Part shown: positions 1 to 7,666 of the stretch, piece by piece
How the letters are laid out: each line of letters starts with the position of its first letter
How positions within the stretch are numbered: the stretch's first letter is position 1
Assembly: GCA_964594775.1 (NCBI GenBank)
Contig: CAZQNO010000005.1
Coordinates: forward strand, 1 to 64,000
Length of the DNA: 64,000 nucleotides
Reading direction: 5' to 3'
Source of the DNA: CAYFVU01 sp964594775
Lineage (GTDB): Bacteria > Spirochaetota > Spirochaetia > DSM-16054 > Sediminispirochaetaceae
Program-made: the position numbers and the translations under genes
Notes under the pieces: model-generated
The model's input: the letters and a program-made list of their open reading frames with translations, nothing else
What the model was told of the DNA's origin: nothing
Databases searched by the model: none

Positions 1-50
1 TTTCCCCCTTTTCGCGCTTCTAGGCAATCGCCCTTTAGCCGATATTTGTA

Positions 51-56
51 TATACT
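51..56 (+). promoter_or_regulatory. Possible leaderless -10 element before the glycosyltransferase
   Basis: TATACT lies exactly 6 bases before the ATG at 63, so transcription would begin at or next to the start codon. No Shine-Dalgarno sequence is present between them. No convincing -35 hexamer is seen at 16-18 bp upstream. The same arrangement occurs at three other genes in this window. Confidence 0.4.
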
Positions 57-62
57 GCGGCT

Positions 63-1301
63 ATGGCACAGACGGCACCATCCCCGAAAATTCTCATCCT
101 CTCCGCCGGCTCCGGACAGGGCCACAATCGGGCGGCCCAGGCGCTGCAAGCGGCGGTCCCCTCCGTATCGCCGGATTCTCCGGTCCGTATGATCGACAGT
201 CTCGACTATACCGGCGAGAGCTTCCGTACGATCTATTCTACTTACTACATAGAAACGGTAAAGAAGGCGCCGACGCTCTGGGGCTGGGCCTATGAGCGCA
301 CCGATATTCCCTGGAAGAACCAGCGGCTGCGGCAGTGGTTCGAACGGATAAACTCTCAGCCCCTCGTCAAGGAGATCCTCGACCACGATCCCGATATAAT
401 CATCAGCACCCACTTCGTTCCCGCCGCCGTTACCTCCCATCTTCTGCGCCGCGGGAAACTTAGGGCCCACAGCTCGGTGGTCGTAACGGACTTCTACGCC
501 CACGCCACGTGGCTGGTGCGGGCCTTCAACCGCTACTTCGTCGCCCATGAGGAGGAGCGGCGGCAGCTGGAATCCTACGGTATTCCCAGCGACCGGGTGA
601 GCGTATCCGGAATCCCGATTGATCCGAAATTTGCAGCCCTTTTGCCGAACTCGGAGGCTAAGAGAAAAATGAGACTCCGCCTCGGCCTCGAGTCCGAACA
701 GCCGACCCTCATCGTGGCCGCGGGGGCCTTCGGCGTCGTCTCGGTCGACCGGATCATCGCCCCCCTTTTGGAGCTCTCCCTTCCCCTGCAGATCGTGGTC
801 ATCTGCGGCCGCAACGAAAAACTGAAAGAGAAACTACGGTCCTTTTTGGCGCTTCGCGGCATCGAAACAGACGAAAACGGGAATTCGGCCGCAGCATCCG
901 GCCCCGCGGCGGAAACCGGCACCGCCTTCAAGCTGATAGGCTTTACCGAAGAGATACACAACTGGATGGCCGCCGCCGATCTCTTCGTCAGCAAGCCGGG
1001 GGGTCTCACCAGCGCGGAGTGTCTCGCCTGCGGTCTGCCGATGGTGCTTACCGACCCCATTCCTGGACAGGAGGTCTACAACGCCATGTACCTTCTCGAA
1101 CATGGGGCTGCCGTAATTCCCACCTCTCCGGAGACCATCGGCTACAAAATCGAAAAACTTCTCTCTCGCCCGGAATATTTTTCGCGACTCCGCGAGAGGG
1201 CCGGACTTCTCGGCAGGCCGGCCGCGGCGGCTGAGATTCTCCGCAAGACCATTGAATCCCGCGAAGAGCGGGTCATTTCGATTCAGAAGTTCGTCGAGTA
1301 A
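63..1301 (+). CDS. MGDG synthase-like glycosyltransferase (GT28 family)
   Basis: Probable diacylglycerol glycosyltransferase acting at the cytoplasmic membrane face to make glycolipids. The N-terminal part carries the LSAGSGQGHNRAAQAL glycine-rich loop typical of the MGDG-synthase/UgtP N-terminal domain (roughly residues 10-170). The C-terminal half has the GT28-type nucleotide-sugar site with SKPGGLTSAECLACGLP followed by a PGQE segment. At 412 aa it has the usual length for the family. There is no signal peptide, as expected for a peripheral enzyme. No ribosome binding site precedes the ATG; a TATACT hexamer sits 6 bases upstream instead. The neighbour to the right is convergent. The sugar donor and acceptor cannot be told from sequence; the murein enzyme MurG is a more distant relative and is unlikely because of the MGDG-type N-terminus. 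Confidence 0.85.
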   Translation: MAQTAPSPKILILSAGSGQGHNRAAQALQAAVPSVSPDSPVRMIDSLDYTGESFRTIYSTYYIETVKKAPTLWGWAYERTDIPWKNQRLRQWFERINSQPLVKEILDHDPDIIISTHFVPAAVTSHLLRRGKLRAHSSVVVTDFYAHATWLVRAFNRYFVAHEEERRQLESYGIPSDRVSVSGIPIDPKFAALLPNSEAKRKMRLRLGLESEQPTLIVAAGAFGVVSVDRIIAPLLELSLPLQIVVICGRNEKLKEKLRSFLALRGIETDENGNSAAASGPAAETGTAFKLIGFTEEIHNWMAAADLFVSKPGGLTSAECLACGLPMVLTDPIPGQEVYNAMYLLEHGAAVIPTSPETIGYKIEKLLSRPEYFSRLRERAGLLGRPAAAAEILRKTIESREERVISIQKFVE

Positions 1302-1332
1302 ATTGCCTGAGACGCGGCAGGCTTTCGGCAGT

Positions 1333-2019
1333 TCAGCCGCGCAGGTGGCCGAAGGAGAGGTGGATCACCGAGCCGCCGGAGCTGGTCCTCACTACCGACG
1401 CGGGAATTTTTTCATAGTTCTTTCCATTGTAGGTAAAGCTGACCCTCACGTCGTTTCCTCGAACGTAACGCCCGCCGGGGTTTTCCGCCCTGCAGCCGCC
1501 GCGGCTGAGGTCGATGATCATTATCTCTTTCTCCGATTCTCTGTCCGCAGGGGATATGCGTCCCTTCAGCTCCACCTTCATCCGTTTGTTCTTGCGCCGC
1601 TGCACGGGTATGTCGCCGACGATTTCTCCGGGCTTCCTCATCCCCGTTTTCTTGATAATGCTGCCCAAGAGTTCTCCATCGACTCTATTGAGTTCTCCGT
1701 ACTTTTTAAGCGCGTGATGAAAGGTGCGATGGTCGGCGATGAGGAGGTACTTCTTGCTCGGCTCCTCAAGCAGCCCGGCCAGCTTCTCGAGAAAGCTTTT
1801 CTCATCCTCGCTGAGTCCGTATTTCTCGGTGAACCGGCGCCACTTCTCTTCCCGTTCCTGCTCGAACCGTTTCTTCTCCTTCCTCCTGCGGAGGTGGTAG
1901 TAGAGCACGAGAAAGCCGAAAAAGCCGAAAACGATAATAAGAAAAAGGGCAACTTCAAGGTCAGAGGCCCCAATGTCTCTTCGAAAAACTTCTCTCATAG
2001 TGTCCCAAAAATCATTCAT
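1333..2019 (-). CDS. Membrane-anchored PilZ-domain protein
   Basis: Likely cyclic-di-GMP receptor attached to the inner membrane. A single hydrophobic helix (about residues 23-42, LEVALFLIIVFGFFGFLVLYY) is followed by a basic, charged coiled stretch (RRRKEKKRFEQEREEKWRR), a helical region to about residue 130, and a C-terminal PilZ domain with RRKNKR (RxxxR-type) and DLSRGG (D/NxSxxG) motifs. Those motifs are the c-di-GMP contacts in characterised PilZ proteins. In spirochaetes such proteins usually act on flagellar motility or surface properties, but nothing nearby points to a specific target. The gene stands alone, convergent with the glycosyltransferase. The start shows no Shine-Dalgarno; TATATT lies 6 bases upstream of the ATG, so the mRNA may be leaderless. 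Confidence 0.8.
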   Translation of the reverse strand: MNDFWDTMREVFRRDIGASDLEVALFLIIVFGFFGFLVLYYHLRRRKEKKRFEQEREEKWRRFTEKYGLSEDEKSFLEKLAGLLEEPSKKYLLIADHRTFHHALKKYGELNRVDGELLGSIIKKTGMRKPGEIVGDIPVQRRKNKRMKVELKGRISPADRESEKEIMIIDLSRGGCRAENPGGRYVRGNDVRVSFTYNGKNYEKIPASVVRTSSGGSVIHLSFGHLRG

Positions 2020-2025
2020 GGCTAT

Positions 2026-2031
2026 AATATA
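2026..2031 (-). promoter_or_regulatory. Possible leaderless -10 element before the PilZ gene
   Basis: On the minus strand TATATT sits 6 bases before the ATG at 2019, with no Shine-Dalgarno between. A weak -35 candidate (TTACAC) lies 18 bp further upstream. Confidence 0.4.
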
Positions 2032-2113
2032 CTAACAACAGGCGGTATTGTGTAATCTAGAGTAAAATCGGATTGCCGGCGAGTGCCGCATCTTTTCCCT
2101 CTTGGGACCGGCA

Positions 2114-2353
2114 TTATATTCTCGGCAGGTAGCTTATTGCGTCAAAGTGTTTGTCGCGGGTATAGAGGATAAGATCGTGCTGCAGAACCATAGATGCAAT
2201 CCAGAGATCGCCGAAGGGTATGGGGGTCCCTGCCCGTCGCAGACGATGAGAGGTTTCTGCATAGTGTCTCGTTGTAGCAAGGTCGGGCATAAGAGGCTTC
2301 ACCCGGGGCCGGTGAATAAATTTCTCAAACACTGCTTCATTATTGGAGCGGGA
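2114..2353 (-). pseudogene. 5'-truncated PIN-domain (VapC-type) toxin remnant
   Basis: The open frame ends with a recognisable C-terminal half of a PIN nuclease: helix RHYAETSHRLRRAG, then TPIPFGDLWIASMVLQHDL and LYTRDKHFD, matching the P-I-x-x-x-D-x-x-I-A and T-R-D-x-x-F signatures of VapC toxins. Homology-like sequence can be read upstream to about 2353 (SRSNNEAVFEKF), but beyond this the frame turns into low-complexity KKRFL sequence and reaches a stop at 2408-2410. The N-terminal strand with the first catalytic Asp (normally DTN) is absent, so the nuclease should be inactive. No antitoxin gene is visible upstream. It is best read as a decayed toxin; a translated 72-residue fragment starting from GTG at 2332 is possible but would have no known function. 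Confidence 0.6.
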
Positions 2354-2516
2354 GATTATTAAGAAAATTGGTATCAGGAACCTTTTTTTCGCTTTACCCG
2401 TGCTATACTATTAATACCGAAGCCTTGTTGTACAGCATGCAGCGGTTCGTATTCTCAAAGTAAGATTCATCGGTCTAGCCCGCGCTGAGGTAAAAAACAC
2501 ATTATGGAGGTCTTTT
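2354..2516. other. Intergenic leader of the outer-membrane protein gene
   Basis: No gene seen. A TATACT hexamer at 2404-2409 could be the -10 box for the downstream barrel gene, which would give a leader of about 100 bases ending in a good ribosome binding site (TGGAGG just before 2517). No convincing -35 box is seen. Confidence 0.35.
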
Positions 2517-3164
2517 ATGAAACGTTGGAGTCTTTTAGCATGTTGTGTTCTGGTACTTTTCGCCGCAGCCGCGCCGGCCTTTGCTCAGGACGGAGGGGCG
2601 CGCTTCGGCTTCTTCGCCGGACTCGACACGAAGCTGCCCGGATTTATCTCAGGCGGCGGAGAGGATCTGGGAGTCGCCCAATACCGGGTCGGTGCGATGA
2701 TCGAACCCACGCCGGAGATCCTGATAAAACCGGATGTGATCTTTGTTTCCGAGGAGGAAAATGAAGATGACAAAATTAACGATTATGAATACTTGAGGTA
2801 CAAATACACGACCTACGGCGCCGGTATATCCGTCTATTACAAGGTCCTGCCGGCGGACAGGGTCTCGATTTATGTGGGCCCGCGCATTGATTTTCTTCAA
2901 AACAGCTATGAAGATGAATATACTACCGGCGAAAAAGAAAATGATGATAAAACCACCACCTTTGCCTTCACCGCCTGTATAGCCGGCCAGTTCGAGATCA
3001 CCGACCATTTTCGTTTCTTTGCCGAAACCGGCATCGGCTACCGTACTGTAACCAGAGTTGATAATAGATATAACACTTCAGGCGTTATTTTTACGGATGA
3101 GGAAAAAAAGAGCAGCAAGTTCTACACCTACGGCGGGCAGATCGGCGTGGCCTTCTACTTTTAG
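2517..3164 (+). CDS. Small outer-membrane beta-barrel protein
   Basis: Predicted secreted protein of 215 aa that probably folds as an 8-10 stranded barrel in the outer membrane. An N-terminal signal peptide (KRW, hydrophobic LLACCVLVLFAAAA, cleavage after AFA-Q) is followed by alternating amphipathic segments with Gly and aromatic residues (ARFGFFAGLDT, YRVGAMI, TYGAGISVYYKV, VSIYVGPRIDF, AFTACIAGQFEI, FRFFAETGIGYRTV). It ends in GGQIGVAFYF with a C-terminal Phe, the usual barrel-assembly signal. Acidic loops (EEENEDDKINDYEY, EDEYTTGEKENDDK) suggest surface-exposed or calcium-binding turns. TGGAGG lies 8 bases before the ATG. A strong intrinsic terminator follows. No specific function can be assigned. 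Confidence 0.75.
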   Translation: MKRWSLLACCVLVLFAAAAPAFAQDGGARFGFFAGLDTKLPGFISGGGEDLGVAQYRVGAMIEPTPEILIKPDVIFVSEEENEDDKINDYEYLRYKYTTYGAGISVYYKVLPADRVSIYVGPRIDFLQNSYEDEYTTGEKENDDKTTTFAFTACIAGQFEITDHFRFFAETGIGYRTVTRVDNRYNTSGVIFTDEEKKSSKFYTYGGQIGVAFYF

Positions 3165-3187
3165 GGGATTGGTCCTCTGAAATAGTG

Positions 3188-3231
3188 CGCGGGCCGCCTT
3201 GGGCTCCTACCTTAAGGCGGCCGCGTTTTTT
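3188..3231 (+). terminator. Intrinsic terminator after the outer-membrane protein gene
   Basis: CGCGGGCCGCCTT pairs with AAGGCGGCCGCG with a single bulge and is followed by six T residues. It sits 24 bases past the stop codon at 3164 and faces the end of the convergent PLP enzyme gene. Confidence 0.85.
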
Positions 3232-3243
3232 ACACCGGCTCGG

Positions 3244-4398
3244 CTATATTGCCTCCAGCCCCTTCTCCAAATCGGCAATGAGGTCCTCGGCCTCTTCGAT
3301 GCCTACCGAAAGTCGGATGAGCCCGTCGGAGATGCCCGCCCCTGCCCGTTCGGCGGCGCTCATCGATGAGTGGCTCGTCGTTGCCGGGCGGGTAATGAGG
3401 CTCTCCACCCCGCCGAGACTCGGCGCGCAGATCGGCAGCTCCAGGGCGTCCATGAGGCCTTCGGCCGCCGCCGTTTCCCCCTCAAGCTCGAAACTCAGCA
3501 TGCCGCCGAAGCCGTCGAAGAGCCGTGAGGCCCGCGGGTAATACGGCGAGTTTGGCAGCCCGGGATAATTCACCTTTTTCACCTTGCCGTGGCCGTGGAG
3601 AAACCGCGCGATCTCAAGGGCGTTTGCGTTGTGCCGCTTTATCCGCAGCGCAAGGGTCTTCATGCCGCGGTGCAGGAGCCGGCAGGCGTGGGGGTCGAGA
3701 GTTCCGCCGAAGTTAATGAGCTTTCGGTTGCAGCGTTCCACCAGATCTTTCTTTCCGATAATCGCCCCGGCGAGCACATCGGAGTGGCCGTTTAGATACT
3801 TCGTGCAGCTGTGGAGGGAGAGATCGAAGCCGGCTTCGAGCGGCCGGTAGTTGACAGGACAGGTAAAGGTGTTGTCGATTATGCCGACCAGCCCGTGTTT
3901 GCCGGCAAAGGCAGCGACCGCCGCTAAGTCGGCGACCTTCATCAGGGGATTGGTGATGCTCTCCACGTAGACCGCCTTCGTGGAATCGGTGAGGAGGTCT
4001 TCCCAGCCCACCTCTTCGTCGGCATCGAAAAAGTCGACCCCGATGCCCAGTTCTGCAAGATCTTCGGTAAGAAAGCTGAAGGTCCCGCCGTAAAGACCGT
4101 CCTGCGCCATGATACGGTCACCGGGCTTCAAGACCGTAAGCAGTGCCGTCGATATGGCAGCCATGCCGCTGGCCGTCACCAGGGCCGCCTCGGCGCCCTC
4201 TATAGCCGCCAACTTCTCGTGTACGGCGATGTGGTTCGGCGAATTGTTCAGCCTGAGGTATCTCGAAGTTCCCTGCTCCGCCGGGCTCTCGAAGGTGGAG
4301 GACTGAAAAATCGGCATGCTCACCGACCCCTCGATCAAGGGTTTGGGCTCCCCGGCGTGTATCAATCTCGTATTCATCCCGCGATAACTGCTCTTCAT
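3244..4398 (-). CDS. Trans-sulfuration PLP enzyme (cystathionine gamma-synthase/lyase family)
   Basis: Cytosolic Cys/Met-metabolism PLP enzyme of 384 aa. Visible family features are NTRLIHAG near the N-terminus, GTSRYLRLNNSPNH (the phosphate-binding YxR-type segment of the neighbouring subunit), VTASGMAAIS, ESITNPLMKVAD, the D-N-T-F motif and the PLP lysine in SCTKYLNGHSDV. The C-terminal part has APSLGGVESLITRPATTSHSSM and LIRLSVGIEEAEDLI. It could be cystathionine gamma-synthase, cystathionine gamma-lyase or methionine gamma-lyase; sequence alone does not separate them. The ATG at 4398 is chosen because GGAGG lies 8 bases upstream; an in-frame ATG at 4413 has no such site. It is separated from the symporter gene by about 380 bp, so co-transcription with it is uncertain. 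Confidence 0.85.
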   Translation of the reverse strand: MKSSYRGMNTRLIHAGEPKPLIEGSVSMPIFQSSTFESPAEQGTSRYLRLNNSPNHIAVHEKLAAIEGAEAALVTASGMAAISTALLTVLKPGDRIMAQDGLYGGTFSFLTEDLAELGIGVDFFDADEEVGWEDLLTDSTKAVYVESITNPLMKVADLAAVAAFAGKHGLVGIIDNTFTCPVNYRPLEAGFDLSLHSCTKYLNGHSDVLAGAIIGKKDLVERCNRKLINFGGTLDPHACRLLHRGMKTLALRIKRHNANALEIARFLHGHGKVKKVNYPGLPNSPYYPRASRLFDGFGGMLSFELEGETAAAEGLMDALELPICAPSLGGVESLITRPATTSHSSMSAAERAGAGISDGLIRLSVGIEEAEDLIADLEKGLEAI

Positions 4399-4776
4399 GC
4401 TGTGGACCTCCACCGCCGAGGGTAGCGGAATTACCGGCTATTGTACAGGCGGACCGGCGGAGAAGGCGGCAGAGGAAACGTCCGTAGGCCTCGGGAGAAA
4501 CGGAGTAGCCGTAGATTTTCCGCTCTACCGGCTGCATGCGAGCTCACAACGGAGAGGCTGTTCACCGCGACTTTGCCGTCGAGCAGGGCGGCTCACCGCC
4601 CTGCCGGCCGAAGGCGATCTGCCCGGCAGAGACGGTGTGCCCAGCGGTAAATGATGTTCTTCCGCTCGATATCCACCTCTTTTCCCCTTCCCCGTTGCTT
4701 TCGTTCTCAGCGCAGGAGGAAAAGTGAGCAGGTCATGCAGATGAGCAGGAGGCGATGGGTTTTACCCTTCATCCGT
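4399..4776. other. Long intergenic region with a strong hairpin
   Basis: No gene is recognised on either strand. On the minus strand there are only short open frames, including a 21-codon one beginning near 4775 whose product would be hydrophobic at its C-terminus, and none resembles a known protein. A perfect hairpin sits at 4583-4604. The sequence could be a long leader for the PLP enzyme gene, but it matches no SAM or cobalamin riboswitch pattern that can be recognised by eye. Confidence 0.4.
4583..4604. repeat. Perfect 9-bp inverted repeat with 4-base loop
   Basis: GCAGGGCGG, loop CTCA, CCGCCCTGC. The stem is very GC-rich and lacks a T-run on either strand, so it is more likely an RNA stem or processing site than a terminator. 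Confidence 0.6.
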
Positions 4777-6144
4777 TTATACCTCTTCGGTTTCGGCGAT
4801 TCTGCCCGCCTCGATTTCCCGCAGCATCTGTTCGTGGAAACCGGCCTTGATCGTGTAGAAACGGATGACCAGCAGGGCGGCGGCGATGATAATTACCGGT
4901 ACGAAGACCATCAGCATCCGGATCCCCTGCTCGGCCCCGGGGCTCTGTACGGCGTTGGGAACATAGCCTGACACGGAGAGCCCCCTCCCGCAGATGAAAC
5001 CCGCCAGGGCCACGGCGAGTTTCTGGGCAAAGTAGAAGACTCCATAGAGGGTCCCCTCTCTCCTGCTGCCGAGTTTCCATTCCGAGTATTCGACGGTGTC
5101 GGGTACCATCGACCAGGGGCTGAGATACACCGTCGAGAGCCCCACCCCGGCAAGAACGAGAACCGGTATGAGCACGGGGATGTTCGCGCTTCTAATAAAG
5201 TAAAGCAGTATGAGGGCCGCGGCGAGAATGATCATTCCCAGGTCGAAGACGGCGATCTTTCCGAACTTTTTCGAAAGGTAGACCCAAAGGGGCATGACCG
5301 CTATGGCGGTAACGAAGAGGCAGAGAAAGGCTAGGGGGATGAAGTATTCCATCGGCAGGACATACTTAAAGAAGTAGTTCACCATAGAAGCGATTACCCC
5401 AAGGGCGATGTACTGCAGCAGGGTCGCGGCGGTGAGAACGAGAAAGGGGCGGTTCTTCACCACGCCGGCGAGGTCTCTCTTCAGAGAGGAGGCCGGGTCC
5501 CGGTCTTCCTTCAAACGCTCGGCAGTAGAGAAAAAGGTAATGAGGGTGAAGACCGCCGCCGCCGCTCCGAAAAAGAGACCGACCATTCTAAAACCGAGTG
5601 CCTGACTGGTAAAAAGGCCGACGACGGGTTTCGTCACCCCGGCGACGACGAGGGTGCCGAGGAGGGCAAAGGCCATCCGGTAACCGGTGATCTCCGCACG
5701 GACCTGGGAATCCCTCGACATCACCGCCGTTAATGAGCCGTAGGGTATGTTCACGACGGTATACATCGTGCAGAAGAATATAAAAACAAGAAGGGAATAG
5801 AGGACGGCCGCGCTTCCGGTGAGGTCGGGTCCGTAGAAGAGGAGAAAAAAGGAAAGCCCCAGCGGCACCGCGCCGATCAAAAGGTAAATCCGTTTTGCCC
5901 CGAAGCGGCTCCTCGTCCTGTCGGAGATGTTTCCCATCACCGGATCGGTCACCGCGTCCCAGAGCTTTGCCGCGAGAAAAATCGTCCCCGCCGTCGCCGC
6001 CGGGATTGCCAATATGTCGGTAAAGTAAAAGAGCAGGTAGAGCGTGACGCTTTGAAAGAGGAGATTCGCCCCAAAATCTCCTATTCCATAGCCCAGTTTC
6101 ATTTTTCTTGTAACTTCTTTGTCGGCTCTTGTAGGTCCTTCCAC
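4777..6144 (-). CDS. GPH-family (MelB-like) cation symporter
   Basis: Inner-membrane sugar or glycoside:cation symporter of the major facilitator superfamily with about 12 hydrophobic segments. The N-terminus KLGYGIGDFGANLLFQSVTLYLL, the conserved DAVTDPVMGNISDRTRSRFGAKR loop after helix 2 (cation-site aspartates and the R-x-G-x-R-R-type turn) and the SMVPDTVEYSEWKLGSRREGT loop are hallmarks of the glycoside-pentoside-hexuronide family. The start is uncertain. GTG at 6144 is preferred because AAGGAGG ends 5 bases before it; an ATG at 6171 lacks a site, and MKLGYG further in is also possible. It is the last gene of the polyol-type operon, 30 bp after the Gfo/Idh/MocA gene, and probably imports the substrate of the FGGY kinase. 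Confidence 0.85.
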   Translation of the reverse strand: MEGPTRADKEVTRKMKLGYGIGDFGANLLFQSVTLYLLFYFTDILAIPAATAGTIFLAAKLWDAVTDPVMGNISDRTRSRFGAKRIYLLIGAVPLGLSFFLLFYGPDLTGSAAVLYSLLVFIFFCTMYTVVNIPYGSLTAVMSRDSQVRAEITGYRMAFALLGTLVVAGVTKPVVGLFTSQALGFRMVGLFFGAAAAVFTLITFFSTAERLKEDRDPASSLKRDLAGVVKNRPFLVLTAATLLQYIALGVIASMVNYFFKYVLPMEYFIPLAFLCLFVTAIAVMPLWVYLSKKFGKIAVFDLGMIILAAALILLYFIRSANIPVLIPVLVLAGVGLSTVYLSPWSMVPDTVEYSEWKLGSRREGTLYGVFYFAQKLAVALAGFICGRGLSVSGYVPNAVQSPGAEQGIRMLMVFVPVIIIAAALLVIRFYTIKAGFHEQMLREIEAGRIAETEEV

Positions 6145-6174
6145 TCCTGCCTCCTTGGCAGAGCATAGCACGGT

Positions 6175-7659
6175 TTAGAGAGAAAATACCGCTTTTATTT
6201 TTAATGCTTCCTCGGTCCGTCCCTCTATCTTTACCCGTCCCTGGAGCGCCGCCACGGCGATTTTTCTCTTCCCCAAGAGAATTGCCGCCCACAGACCGGC
6301 GTTCAGTGTGATGGTCGCTTTCCTCGTCTCCGGCACCCTGCCCTTTAGTAGTTCCGGCTCGCCGTTTTTCACGATCAGCCCGTAATGGGCAACTTCTCCG
6401 TTTTTATACCGTAGAATCAAACCGACGGAGGAGGTCCATTTCTTCGCCGCTTCCCGGTCGTAACGAGAGAGGATATCTTCGGTGAGGGGGGCCGCCTGAT
6501 CGGCGAATTTTTCAAGCCCCTTCGGGCTCTTGTCGGGAGCGGTTTTTCTCTCGACACGCTTCGCCCGCACCTCGCGGCGTCTTCGCAGAAAGGAAAGGAG
6601 CTGCGGCAGAGACGTTTCGAACTCTTCGAGGTAGACCTGTCTGCGGAGGTCCGACGACTTTCTCACCGCCAGGGCAAACTTGAGGATCCCTCTCGCCTGT
6701 CCGGCGGTCAAGGACGGCTTCTCCTCTCCAAGGATGGAGGAGATAAAGTTTCTCGTGTGTCCTTCAAAACCGAGGGCCCAGTCCGACGGCACCTCTTCGG
6801 TCCGCATGCGCCGGCCGTCGAAAATTTTGAGGGATGGACCCGTTTCGATCTCTCCCGTGCAGCGTGGAACTATGAGAAGACCACGTTCACAGGTAATGCT
6901 CACCATCTCGTCGTTGGCATAGTAATGCGAGGGAATGTGCATGTCCGGAGCCGTCTGAAAATCGAGACTTCCGTAGACCCTTTTTCCTACATGTTTCCAC
7001 ATAACGGTGGCGGGACAGTCTATCACTCCGTCGCGGGAATCGATCCATGCCGATACCTTCTCCACCTCACCAAGGAAGTACCAGGCCGTGGCGTAGAGAT
7101 GGTGTCCGTGGTCGAAGGTGTTGAAGCCCCGGCCCTGCCGCATCTCCTGTATCCGCCAGTCCCAGGCCCTTGAGGGCACCTCCCAGCCGCCGGAACCGCC
7201 CATGACGAAGCCGATCCGAATGCCCGTCGGCCTGCCCAGTTCGCCGCCTTCGATGATTTCCTTCGCCCTCACGAAGGGCGGATATTCGGTGTAGTTGTCC
7301 GCAACCTTGAAGACGGTTTCCGCCGCTTCGGCGGCACTGCATATTTTAACCGCTTCGGCCATGTTTACCGCCATGGGTTTCTGCAGCTGCACGTGCTTTC
7401 CCGCCTCGAGGGCCTCTAGTACCATCCTCTCGTGCAGCGGCTGGGGGGTGAGAATTTCCACCGCGTCGACCCTTTTGTCGGCCAAAAGTTCTCTGTAGTC
7501 GGCATACCGTACTTCGGCTTTCCACTCATCGGCCCTGCGTTTTACAAGCTCGCCGTCTGCGTCGCAGACGGCGTAGATGCGGGCCCTCTTCTCCTTCTCA
7601 TAGCCCCGTGCGTGGAGATCGCTGATTCTTCCGCAGCCGATAAAACCGATATTCAACAT
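6175..7659 (-). CDS. Gfo/Idh/MocA oxidoreductase with C-terminal SCP2-like domain
   Basis: NAD(P)-dependent sugar-type dehydrogenase fused to a sterol-carrier-like domain. Residues 1-120 form a Rossmann fold (LNIGFIGCGRISDLHARGY, then EILTPQPLH and LQKPMA, the E-K-P-like motif of the family). Residues 125-360 form the substrate domain. The last 130 or so residues (KWTSSVGLILRYKNGEVAHYG, KATITLNAGLWAAILLGKRK, AALQGRVKIEG) follow the SCP2 pattern of a curled beta sheet and a hydrophobic helix. A typical Gfo/Idh protein stops near 350-380 aa, so the tail is an addition. ATG 7659 is chosen because a GGTGAT site lies just upstream. It overlaps no neighbour but sits 7 bp after the AGPS-like gene in the same operon. 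The substrate is unknown. Confidence 0.75.
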   Translation of the reverse strand: MLNIGFIGCGRISDLHARGYEKEKRARIYAVCDADGELVKRRADEWKAEVRYADYRELLADKRVDAVEILTPQPLHERMVLEALEAGKHVQLQKPMAVNMAEAVKICSAAEAAETVFKVADNYTEYPPFVRAKEIIEGGELGRPTGIRIGFVMGGSGGWEVPSRAWDWRIQEMRQGRGFNTFDHGHHLYATAWYFLGEVEKVSAWIDSRDGVIDCPATVMWKHVGKRVYGSLDFQTAPDMHIPSHYYANDEMVSITCERGLLIVPRCTGEIETGPSLKIFDGRRMRTEEVPSDWALGFEGHTRNFISSILGEEKPSLTAGQARGILKFALAVRKSSDLRRQVYLEEFETSLPQLLSFLRRRREVRAKRVERKTAPDKSPKGLEKFADQAAPLTEDILSRYDREAAKKWTSSVGLILRYKNGEVAHYGLIVKNGEPELLKGRVPETRKATITLNAGLWAAILLGKRKIAVAALQGRVKIEGRTEEALKIKAVFSL

Positions 7660-7666
7660 GTTTCCA

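Noticed and set aside
1252..2055. Open frame of 267 codons on the plus strand
   Set aside because: It overlaps the end of the glycosyltransferase and is antisense to the PilZ gene, which has a membrane helix and PilZ motifs.
4118..4537. Minus-strand open frame upstream of the trans-sulfuration enzyme
   Set aside because: Most of it overlaps the PLP enzyme in another frame. The unique part of about 40 residues has no recognisable family.
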